Below, in pieces: positions 1-5,297 of a stretch of 7,475 bases of DNA. The position numbers were made by a program, and so were the translations under genes. The DNA is from Armatimonadota bacterium (GTDB lineage Bacteria; Armatimonadota; Armatimonadia; Armatimonadales; Armatimonadaceae). The stretch is from NCBI GenBank assembly GCA_014380985.1, contig JACMIU010000006.1, forward strand, positions 1-7,475, written 5' to 3'. How positions within the stretch are numbered: position 1 is the first letter of the stretch; each line of letters opens with the position of its first letter. The notes below the pieces were generated by a model. The model saw nothing but the letters and a program-made list of their open reading frames with translations. It did not search any database and was not told the DNA's origin.

Positions 1-598
1 CCGATGCCACATCGGTTAGAATCATGCGGCTTTCGAGCGGCGCGTACAGTTCCAAAATGCGTAGCGCGACCACCTGATTCGGCGCACCGATAACGATACG
101 GTCGGGGTTCATAGCGTCGTGAATCGCCGAGCCTTCGCGCAGAAACTCCGGGTTCGATACCACATCGAAATCCACGCGGCGGCGCAGGTTGTCTTGAATC
201 GTGCGGCGCACAAAGTCGCCCGTCCCTACGGGAACGGTGGACTTGTTGACCACGACCGTATAGCGTTCGATGGATTCGGCGATTCCCTTTGCCGCACCTT
301 CTATATATGTCATGTCGGTCGAGCCATCAGGGCGCGGCGGCGTGCCGACGCAGATGTAGACGACTTCGGATTTTTTAATCGCGGCGGGCAGGTCGGTGGT
401 GAAGGTCAGGCGACCTTCGTCCACGTTGCGGGCAACCATTTCCTCAAGCCCCGGTTCATAAATCGGCATCACGCCCGCATGAAGCAGGGCGATTTTTTCC
501 TCCATCTTGTCCACGCACACGACATCGTTTCCGAGGTCGGCGAAAATAACGCCGGTGACAAGCCCGACATAGCCGGTTCCAATAACACAAATGTTCAT
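1..598 (-). CDS. ugd: UDP-glucose 6-dehydrogenase, N-terminal part (runs off the window)
   Basis: Oxidises UDP-glucose to UDP-glucuronate with two NAD+ in the cytoplasm, feeding capsule, exopolysaccharide or LPS sugar synthesis. The 199 visible residues start MNICVIGTGYVGLVTG, a Rossmann GxGYVG dinucleotide-binding motif at residues 7-12. The family motifs VGTPP (84-88), STVPVGT (120-126) and NPEFLREGSA (149-158, holding the catalytic-region Glu) follow in the expected order and spacing. The catalytic Cys of the family (near residue 260) and the UDP-binding C-terminal domain lie beyond position 1, so activity cannot be judged. The ATG is preceded by a clear AAAGGAAA Shine-Dalgarno and gives the canonical N-terminus. 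It is the third gene after glmS and the heptose kinase, 24 nt behind the latter, and probably on the same transcript. TuaD, RkpK and Ugd are close variants that cannot be told apart here. Confidence 0.95.
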   Translation of the reverse strand, partial: MNICVIGTGYVGLVTGVIFADLGNDVVCVDKMEEKIALLHAGVMPIYEPGLEEMVARNVDEGRLTFTTDLPAAIKKSEVVYICVGTPPRPDGSTDMTYIEGAAKGIAESIERYTVVVNKSTVPVGTGDFVRRTIQDNLRRRVDFDVVSNPEFLREGSAIHDAMNPDRIVIGAPNQVVALRILELYAPLESRMILTDVAS

Positions 599-622
599 AA
601 TGGTTTTCCTTTATTTGTTGGT

Positions 623-1624
623 TTACTCAAAGAGTTGTGCGATTTCCTCGCGGGTAGCGGTTGCGACGCCGGTTTTTCGTACCACGGCTCCGCCCGCCGC
701 GTTGCCGATACGCACCGATTCTACGACGCTTGCACCGGTGGCTAATGCGAGCGTCACCCCGGCAATCGTGGAATCGCCCGCCCCCGTGCCGTCGAAAACT
801 TCGATGCGGTGCGGGGCAATATCGGTATACGTTCCGTCCGAAACAAACACCGTCAAGCCTTGCGACGAGCGCGTCACGAGCAGGTTCCTGAGGCTGAGAT
901 ATTCGCGGAGGCGAATCCCGGCGTCGTGGAAAACGGCGTCGTCCGGCGACTCGAACAGGTGCGAGCGCAACGCTTCGTCGGCTTCGCTCCGGTTGAGTTG
1001 CGCGATGTCGGCGTCGGCGAAAAAGCGCACCGACGCCGGTTTCGGGTTTGCCGTGATAATGATGCTCGGCTTTTGTTTTCGCGCCGCTTCGGTCAGCGTT
1101 CGTACCGTGCTTTCGCTCAAAACGCCTTTGGTGTAGTCGGAAAACAGCAAAGCGTCGCAATCCGCGAGCTGCTCCGAAATCCGTTCGATAAGGCTTCGCG
1201 CCGCCGCTTCCGGTAGCGCAGTGCGCTTTTCGCGGTCAACGCGCACTACCTGTTGCGCCCCCTGCTGGGTTCCGGCGACCACGCGGGTTTTGCGCGTGGT
1301 CGGTCGGTCGGGCGATACGACCACTGCGCCGGTATCCATGCCGAGCGCGGCGAGACTTTCGCGGAGCGACTCCCCCGCCGCGTCCGCACCAATCGCGCCC
1401 GCTATCACGACTTCCGCGCCGAGCGTTCGCAGTTGGTTCGCCGCGTTCGCCGCGCCGCCGGGAACCGACGATTCGCTTTCGACATCCACGACAAGTACCG
1501 GGGCTTCGGGCGAAACACGGTGGACGTGTCCCCAGATATGTTCATCTACCATCAGATCGCCGACGACCAAGACACGCCGCCCGACGAACCGCGCCAGTAT
1601 TTTTTCCGCTTCGCTTCTGTTCAT
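623..1624 (-). CDS. rfaE1: PfkB-family D-glycero-D-manno-heptose-7-phosphate kinase (RfaE1/HldA type)
   Basis: Predicted cytoplasmic kinase that phosphorylates heptose 7-phosphate at C1, an early step of ADP- or GDP-heptose synthesis. At 333 residues it matches the kinase half of HldE; the cytidylyltransferase-like second domain is absent, so it is a stand-alone kinase. Visible motifs are VVGDLMVDEHIWG (20-32), RVSPEAPV (36-43, typical of RfaE1), PGGAAN (55-60), SDYTKG (162-167), NRSEAD (211-216) and the ATP/catalytic DGTGAGD (278-284, Asp284 as the base). Two motifs depart from the enterobacterial HldE pattern: the usual DPKG region reads NPKP (193-196), and the residue before TGAGD is Gly. 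A related sugar or nucleoside substrate is therefore possible. Its ATG overlaps the glmS stop codon by 4 nt (ATGA), which suggests translational coupling. ugd follows 24 nt later. Confidence 0.85.
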   Translation of the reverse strand: MNRSEAEKILARFVGRRVLVVGDLMVDEHIWGHVHRVSPEAPVLVVDVESESSVPGGAANAANQLRTLGAEVVIAGAIGADAAGESLRESLAALGMDTGAVVVSPDRPTTRKTRVVAGTQQGAQQVVRVDREKRTALPEAAARSLIERISEQLADCDALLFSDYTKGVLSESTVRTLTEAARKQKPSIIITANPKPASVRFFADADIAQLNRSEADEALRSHLFESPDDAVFHDAGIRLREYLSLRNLLVTRSSQGLTVFVSDGTYTDIAPHRIEVFDGTGAGDSTIAGVTLALATGASVVESVRIGNAAGGAVVRKTGVATATREEIAQLFE

Positions 1625-3462
1625 TCCACCGTCACCGATTTCGCCAAGTTTCGCGGTTGGTCAATCTCGCAACCACGGGCGCGGGCGATCAAATACGCCA
1701 GCAGTTGAAGCGGCACGACCGACACCACCGGCGAAAACTCCGGGCGCACGACCGGGATACGTAGAACCTCATCGGCGGACGCATCCGCCCGCGTTTCGTT
1801 CTCCGGTACGACCGCAAGTACCGTGCCGCCCCGCGCCGCGACTTCCTTGATATTTGAGAGCATTTTGTCGAACAAGCGCGGTTCGGTTGAGAAGCACACG
1901 ACCACCACACCGGGTTCGACTAACGCGAGCGGCCCGTGTTTCATTTCTCCGGCGGCGTAAGCCTCGGCGTGCAGGTATGATATTTCCTTCAGCTTTAGCG
2001 CGGCTTCGAGCGATACCGCGTAGTCGTAGCCCCGCCCTAAGTAGAAGAACACCGTGCGCGACGCGAGACGCTCGGCTAACTCCTCGACCAAAAGCGCACC
2101 GCCCAAAACCGATTCCACGGCGTCTGGGAGCGCGGTCAAGTCGCGTACATACGCCGTTAGTTCGTCCGCGCTTTGTCGTCCTTCGACAAAGGCAAAGTGA
2201 AGCGCGAGCAAGTTGAGCGCGACGATCTGCGTTACATAGGCTTTGGTGGACGCAACGCTGATCTCAGGTCCCGCCTGTGTGTAGACCACGGCGTCGGACT
2301 CGCGGGCGATGCTGGAACCGACGACGTTCACCACCGACACAATCGCCGCGCCGTGCCGCCGTGCTTCGCGCAGTGCCGCCAGCGTATCCGCCGTTTCTCC
2401 GCTTTGCGACACGACGAGGCAGAGCGTGTCCGTGCCGACCAATGGATCGCCGTAGCGGAACTCGGAAGCCACCGACACTTCGACCGGACGGCGCAAAAGA
2501 TGCTCCCAGAACCGTTTTGCCACCATGCCCGCGTGGTACGCCGTGCCGCAAGCGACAATCTGCACCCGCGTAAACGCCGCCAGTTGCTCCCGCGTGAAAC
2601 CGTCGAGTTCGGGTAGCACCACGGTTTCCTCCGGCGTGATTCGCCCGCGCAAGGTGTCCGCGATAGCGCGGGGTTGCTCGTAGATTTCTTTCAGCATGAA
2701 ATGCGGAAAGCCGCCTTTTTCCGCCGTTTGCTCGTCCCATGTCACCGTGAATAGTTCGCGGTGCGCCCGTTCCCCGGCAAGCGTGGTCAGTGTCACGGAC
2801 GCTTGGGTCACGCGCACAAAGTCGCCATCCTCCAGAACCACTACCTGCCGCGTGTACGGAAGAACTGCCGGAATGTCAGACGCTAAAAAGTTCTCGTTCT
2901 CGCCCAAACCGACTATCAGCGGCGACGCGGTTTTCGCCGCGTACAGCACATCGGGTTCGTGCGCCGACACCAGCACGATGCTGTACGCCCCCGTGACCCG
3001 TGCCAATGCGTCCCGGATGGCTTGCTCCATTACCTCGCCGCGCTTGTATTCACGCTCGATCAGATGCACCAGCGTTTCGGTGTCGGTTTCCGACGTGAAA
3101 ACATAGCCTTCGCCCTGTAGTTCGGCACGAAGTTGTTGAAAGTTTTCGATGATGCCGTTGTGAATCAGCGCGATACGCCCGTCGCTCGAATAGTGCGGGT
3201 GCGCGTTCGGCGTTGTCGGACCGCCGTGCGTCGCCCAGCGGGTATGCCCGATAGCCGCGCCCTGCTTGTCCCAGTAATCGGACAGTTCGCCTTCCAAAAC
3301 GGAAAGTTTGCCCGCCGCTTTGACAATCTCGATGTTTTTTCCGCCATGCGTCGCTACGGCAACGCCCGCCGAATCGTAGCCGCGATATTCGAGACGCCGG
3401 AGCATATCGATCACGGTTCGCACACCGGGGCGGTTTCCGATATAGCCAGTAATTCCACACAT
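1621..3462 (-). CDS. glmS: Glutamine--fructose-6-phosphate aminotransferase (isomerizing)
   Basis: Converts fructose 6-phosphate and glutamine to glucosamine 6-phosphate, the entry step to UDP-GlcNAc for peptidoglycan and LPS. The protein is 613 residues, close to the 609 of E. coli GlmS, and looks intact. The N-terminal Ntn glutaminase domain begins MCGITGYIG, with Cys2 becoming the N-terminal nucleophile once Met is removed. It also has HTRWATHG (73-80), NGIIENF (102-108) and SETDTE (124-129). Two SIS domains follow, with ACGTAYHAG (304-312), SQSGETADT (352-360) and a GEMKHGPLALV segment. The C-terminus PRNLAKSVTVE carries the Lys (608 here) that forms the Schiff base with fructose 6-phosphate in E. 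coli GlmS. The start is fixed by Cys2, yet no Shine-Dalgarno precedes it. First gene of the glmS-rfaE1-ugd set. Confidence 0.98.
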   Translation of the reverse strand: MCGITGYIGNRPGVRTVIDMLRRLEYRGYDSAGVAVATHGGKNIEIVKAAGKLSVLEGELSDYWDKQGAAIGHTRWATHGGPTTPNAHPHYSSDGRIALIHNGIIENFQQLRAELQGEGYVFTSETDTETLVHLIEREYKRGEVMEQAIRDALARVTGAYSIVLVSAHEPDVLYAAKTASPLIVGLGENENFLASDIPAVLPYTRQVVVLEDGDFVRVTQASVTLTTLAGERAHRELFTVTWDEQTAEKGGFPHFMLKEIYEQPRAIADTLRGRITPEETVVLPELDGFTREQLAAFTRVQIVACGTAYHAGMVAKRFWEHLLRRPVEVSVASEFRYGDPLVGTDTLCLVVSQSGETADTLAALREARRHGAAIVSVVNVVGSSIARESDAVVYTQAGPEISVASTKAYVTQIVALNLLALHFAFVEGRQSADELTAYVRDLTALPDAVESVLGGALLVEELAERLASRTVFFYLGRGYDYAVSLEAALKLKEISYLHAEAYAAGEMKHGPLALVEPGVVVVCFSTEPRLFDKMLSNIKEVAARGGTVLAVVPENETRADASADEVLRIPVVRPEFSPVVSVVPLQLLAYLIARARGCEIDQPRNLAKSVTVE

Positions 3463-3480
3463 GAGATTGGGTTGGGTACA

Positions 3481-3504
3481 CGCGGCAGTAATTTTACCGC
3501 CGCG
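3481..3504 (-). promoter_or_regulatory. Palindrome / hairpin in the glmS leader
   Basis: An inverted repeat with arms CGCGGC-A-GTAA and TTAC-C-GCCGCG around a TT centre. The single A/C mismatch on the plus strand becomes a G-U wobble in minus-strand RNA, so the glmS transcript can form a continuous GC-rich stem here. The structure lies 18 nt upstream of the glmS ATG, in a leader with no Shine-Dalgarno. It could be an operator for a dimeric repressor or an RNA element controlling initiation; there is no U-tract, so it does not look like a terminator. The palindrome is seen directly and its role is inferred. Confidence 0.5.
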
Positions 3505-3576
3505 CCTTTCGCGTATTAGAGTAGTTATGCGAGAATGGGGCGGCGATTTCCTGCCCGGTGCGAAAGTTCAAAGCGC

Positions 3577-3605
3577 AGTATATCCCCATTGTGACGGAAT
3601 GAAAC
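3577..3605 (-). promoter_or_regulatory. Possible sigma70-type promoter for glmS-rfaE1-ugd
   Basis: On the minus strand a TATACT box (3582-3577) matches 5 of 6 bases of the -10 consensus and is the same hexamer as in the stronger promoter at 6381-6386. The -35 at 17-nt spacing is poor (GTTTCA, 3605-3600). It would give a leader of about 110 nt that includes the palindrome at 3481-3504. A promoter is expected here because a terminator lies just upstream at 3641-3675, but this exact site is only a candidate. Confidence 0.35.
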
Positions 3606-3640
3606 CTATCTAACGCACAAAACGACTATCAACGTGGCGC

Positions 3641-3675
3641 AAAAAAACGGGCAAGCCGTTTGGCTCGCCCGTTTT
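3641..3675 (-). terminator. Rho-independent terminator after the KGG gene
   Basis: Minus-strand RNA forms an 11-bp stem, ACGGGCGAGCC / GGCUUGCCCGU (with one G-U wobble), closing an AAAC loop and running straight into seven U residues (3647-3641). It begins a few bases after the KGG stop codon and separates that unit from glmS. The plus strand also shows four T after the stem, so weak bidirectional activity is possible, although no plus-strand gene points at it. Confidence 0.9.
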
Positions 3676-3678
3676 GGC

Positions 3679-4068
3679 TTATGCTTCGGTTGTCGTTTCC
3701 GGCAACGGATTCTTGCGTGGTCGTCCGCGCTTTCGCGGGATCTTCGGTTCCGGCGGGGGAAGCAGTGCGCGGGCTTCGGCAGCACGAATGCCGCGCATCT
3801 CGCCGCCCTTGCGTCCGATTTCCGCGTAGAACTCCGGTCCGCGAGATCGCTTCACGGTTTCGCCGCCCTTGCGTCCGATTTCTTGGTAGAACGCTTGACC
3901 GTATTTTTGCTTGACGATTTCGCCGCCTTTGCGTCCGGCTTCGCGGGCAAGTTCGGGATTCGAGGCGAAACCGCCTTGTTGGTCGTGCTTGTGCGAACCG
4001 CGGTGCGCGTCGGCGATGCGTTGCGCCCCTTCAGAGCCCTTCGCAGGACCCGGTTTATCATTTGCCAT
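3679..4068 (-). CDS. KGG-repeat stress protein with AT-hook-like tail
   Basis: A 129-residue, highly hydrophilic basic protein. It contains three copies of a 20-residue unit: GRKGGE starts at residues 45, 65 and 85, with Y-x-E-I-G before the second and third. This matches KGG-motif stress proteins (YciG/GsiB-like in bacteria) and resembles the 20-mer of plant group-1 LEA (Em) proteins. Those proteins are mostly unstructured and linked to desiccation, osmotic or general stress; the exact role here is inferred. Residues 111-121 (PRKRGRPRKNP) form an AT-hook-like RGRP core flanked by basic residues, so it may bind AT-rich DNA. The ATG at 4068 is chosen because AGAAGGA (4083-4077) sits 8 nt upstream. 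A TTG 24 codons upstream in frame is unlikely. There is no signal peptide. It follows ytxH by 154 nt and ends at a strong terminator. Confidence 0.85.
   Translation of the reverse strand: MANDKPGPAKGSEGAQRIADAHRGSHKHDQQGGFASNPELAREAGRKGGEIVKQKYGQAFYQEIGRKGGETVKRSRGPEFYAEIGRKGGEMRGIRAAEARALLPPPEPKIPRKRGRPRKNPLPETTTEA
3801..3942 (-). repeat. Three 60-bp tandem coding units of the KGG gene
   Basis: The sequence CGCCGCCCTTGCGTCCGATT (plus strand) occurs exactly at 3801-3820 and 3861-3880, and with two mismatches at 3921-3940. The period is exactly 60 bp, equal to the 20-residue protein repeat. The conserved block encodes GRKGGE and its flanks, while the rest of each unit has diverged, so the similarity reflects selection on the motif or an old duplication. 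Confidence 0.85.
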
Positions 4069-4095
4069 AATGGTATTCCTTCTATGTTGTTTTTG

Positions 4096-4120
4096 CCGTG
4101 CGCGAAAAAGTCCGTGCGCG
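4096..4120. repeat. Short direct repeat in the KGG leader
   Basis: CCGTGCGCG occurs at 4096-4104 and again at 4112-4120, 16 bp apart, between ytxH and the KGG gene. It could be a regulator site or an RNA element, or simple chance in GC-rich DNA. The rest of the 4069-4222 gap shows no convincing promoter. Confidence 0.3.
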
Positions 4121-4217
4121 GCATATGTTCTCTCCCTCAAACTCGCCCATCATGTTTTGTGGACGTTAAGACACGGCTTCAAGGCCGCTATCGAAAATGA
4201 GATCTTGCGGGTTAGTT

Positions 4218-4230
4218 CCGCCTTAGGCGG
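4218..4230 (-). other. Stem-loop across the ytxH stop codon
   Basis: CCGCC-TTA-GGCGG is a perfect 5-bp inverted repeat whose three-base loop is the ytxH stop codon. On the transcribed strand there is no U-tract after it, so it is at most an mRNA-stabilising or weak processing structure between ytxH and the KGG gene. Confidence 0.35.
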
Positions 4231-4648
4231 TTTCTGTTTTCTTGGTCGCGGCACGGGCTTTCGCCGTTTCGGCTTTCACGGCTTCGGATACTTCCGCCAC
4301 TTTTTGTGCCGCAGTGTCTTTCGCCTGTGCGTAACCGGTGGCGACGTCTTCCTTCACCTTTTCGACCGATTCGCCGACTTGCGACGCCACGGCGGACGCG
4401 CTTTCTTTCACTTGCGACGCGATATGCGTGGTGCTTTCCTTGACCTGCGATGCGATCTGCGCGGTTTGATCCTTCGCTTTATCGTAGATTTCGGTCGCCG
4501 ACTCCGCTAATTCTTCGCCCTTTTTCTTGATCGTTTCGCGGGTTTCGTCCCCGCTCTGCGGCGCGTACAAAAGCGCGAGTGCCGCGCCGAGTGCGCCGCC
4601 GACCAGCAAACCGATCACAAAATCCGTCTTGTTGTCATTAACCGCCAT
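4223..4648 (-). CDS. ytxH: YtxH-family protein with 11-residue LEA-like repeats
   Basis: A 141-residue protein with the YtxH layout: a short charged N-terminus, one glycine/alanine-rich membrane segment at about residues 9-28 (FVIGLLVGGALGAALALLYAP), a SGDETRE stretch after it, and a long Ala/Lys/Glu-rich helical tail. From residue 65 the tail shows 11-residue periods, IASQVKESTTH, IASQVKESASA and VASQVGESVEK, then weaker ones. This is the amphipathic pattern of group-3 LEA proteins. YtxH belongs to stress regulons in Bacillus, and its molecular function is not known. The ATG at 4648 is chosen because the membrane segment follows directly and purine-rich GGGGCTAAGG precedes it; the in-frame extension upstream is arginine-rich read-through of ytxG. 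It overlaps the ytxG-like gene by 11 nt, implying coupling. Confidence 0.85.
   Translation of the reverse strand: MAVNDNKTDFVIGLLVGGALGAALALLYAPQSGDETRETIKKKGEELAESATEIYDKAKDQTAQIASQVKESTTHIASQVKESASAVASQVGESVEKVKEDVATGYAQAKDTAAQKVAEVSEAVKAETAKARAATKKTETA
4358..4456 (-). repeat. Three 33-bp coding repeats in ytxH
   Basis: Residues 65-97 of the YtxH protein are three consecutive 11-residue units sharing (I/V)ASQV-x-ES. At DNA level the units are 33 bp and share TTGCGACGC-like blocks on the plus strand. The precise in-frame period indicates tandem duplication of an 11-mer coding unit. Confidence 0.75.
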
Positions 4649-5105
4649 ATACCTTAGCCCCTTGTTTCTGCGTTTCAACGGTCGGCGATTCGTCGCCGAT
4701 TTCCGCCGCCTTAGCCACGGTCGCCTTCTCACGCCGTGTAAATGTTTCCCACGCCCGCGTCAAGCCCGACGCTACCGCGTTCGCCTGAATCAGCGGCGCG
4801 TTCACGGTTCGTTGCACCGTACCGCCAGTCTGCTCGACGCGCACCTGCACGTTGGTCGCAATCTCCTCGCTGGTGGTCAGAAGCGTTTCCGCCCGCTCTC
4901 CGACCGACCGCAATTTTTCGTCCGCCAACACCACCAGCGCGTCCGTTTTTGCGAATAACGGTTCGGCTTTCGTGGCGACTTCCTCTAATTTTTCCTGCAA
5001 TTTTGTCAGCGCAACCGCGATTACCGCGAGCAGTCCGATAAGTGCCAGTGAACTGATCACGAACCAAACCACCAAAATTGTGCTTGCCAAACCGTTTAAT
5101 TGCAT
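4638..5105 (-). CDS. ytxG: DUF948 / YtxG-like membrane protein
   Basis: A 155-residue protein with one strong N-terminal transmembrane helix (about residues 8-33) without a signal-peptidase site. A long helical, charged region follows (about 34-95), probably coiled coil, then an NAPLIQANAVASGLTRAWETF segment (102-122) of the kind seen near the end of DUF948 proteins. In Bacillus ytxG and ytxH are neighbours in one stress-induced operon, and the same order is seen here, which supports the assignment. It is probably anchored in the cytoplasmic membrane with the coiled coil outside the bilayer; no enzymatic motif is present. The ATG at 5105 has only a weak GGAAA ribosome site 7-8 nt upstream. 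Its stop overlaps the start of ytxH. An ECF-type promoter lies about 130 nt upstream. Confidence 0.75.
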   Translation of the reverse strand: MQLNGLASTILVVWFVISSLALIGLLAVIAVALTKLQEKLEEVATKAEPLFAKTDALVVLADEKLRSVGERAETLLTTSEEIATNVQVRVEQTGGTVQRTVNAPLIQANAVASGLTRAWETFTRREKATVAKAAEIGDESPTVETQKQGAKVYGG

Positions 5106-5157
5106 CGTTATTTCCGCGCCAAACCACCAACCATTACGCTTCGTTTACCCGCCACAG

Positions 5158-5185
5158 AAGGGCGTTAAACAAAATCCGCGCCCTT
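5158..5185 (-). other. Hairpin in the ytxG leader
   Basis: Inverted repeat AAGGGCG (5158-5164) and CGCCCTT (5179-5185) with a 14-nt AT-rich loop, lying between the ECF-type promoter and the ytxG start. It has a perfect 7-bp stem but no U-tract on the transcribed strand. It may affect mRNA stability or translation; this is weak evidence. Confidence 0.3.
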
Positions 5186-5238
5186 TTCGCATTTGTCTTG
5201 CGAAAACGACGCGGCAATAATCGTTGCTATCAGTTATT

Positions 5239-5267
5239 TAATACGCTCTGTACGCTTAAAGGTTCCC
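5239..5267 (-). promoter_or_regulatory. ECF-sigma-type promoter for ytxG-ytxH-KGG
   Basis: The minus strand reads GGGAACC (5267-5261) and CGTATTA (5245-5239), which is GGAAC, 16 nt, CGTATTA. A GGAAC -35 with a CGT-containing -10 at 16-17 nt is the hallmark of many ECF (extracytoplasmic stress) sigma factors. It lies in the intergenic region before three stress-type genes, on the correct strand, giving a leader of about 125 nt. The match is seen directly; the sigma factor itself is not in the window. Confidence 0.65.
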
Positions 5268-5297
5268 GATATTTCCCTCACATAAAACATTCTGTTG

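Noticed and set aside
119..745. Long plus-strand open frame opposite ugd and the kinase
   Set aside because: It is the antisense of two confidently identified genes, spans their junction, has no family resemblance and no promoter; long antisense frames are common in GC-rich coding DNA.
1221..1850. Plus-strand frame opposite the glmS/kinase boundary
   Set aside because: Arg/Pro/Ser-rich composition typical of a shadow frame; it lies fully opposite conserved genes.
3463..3640. glmS ribozyme in the glmS leader
   Set aside because: I could not find the conserved glmS ribozyme core or its pseudoknot pattern; only a single hairpin is evident. A covariance-model search with a significant hit would reverse this.
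4069..4140. N-terminal extension of the KGG protein from a TTG at 4140
   Set aside because: The extension has low-complexity basic read-through composition, whereas the ATG at 4068 has a strong Shine-Dalgarno at ideal spacing.
4649..4732. Longer YtxH start at 4732
   Set aside because: The extra 28 residues are arginine-rich and are antisense-like read-through of the ytxG coding region; family members begin shortly before the membrane segment.
5158..5185. Intrinsic terminator for the DUF3187 gene
   Set aside because: The hairpin lies downstream of the ECF-type promoter and has no U-tract on the minus strand, so it would not work as a terminator for that gene.
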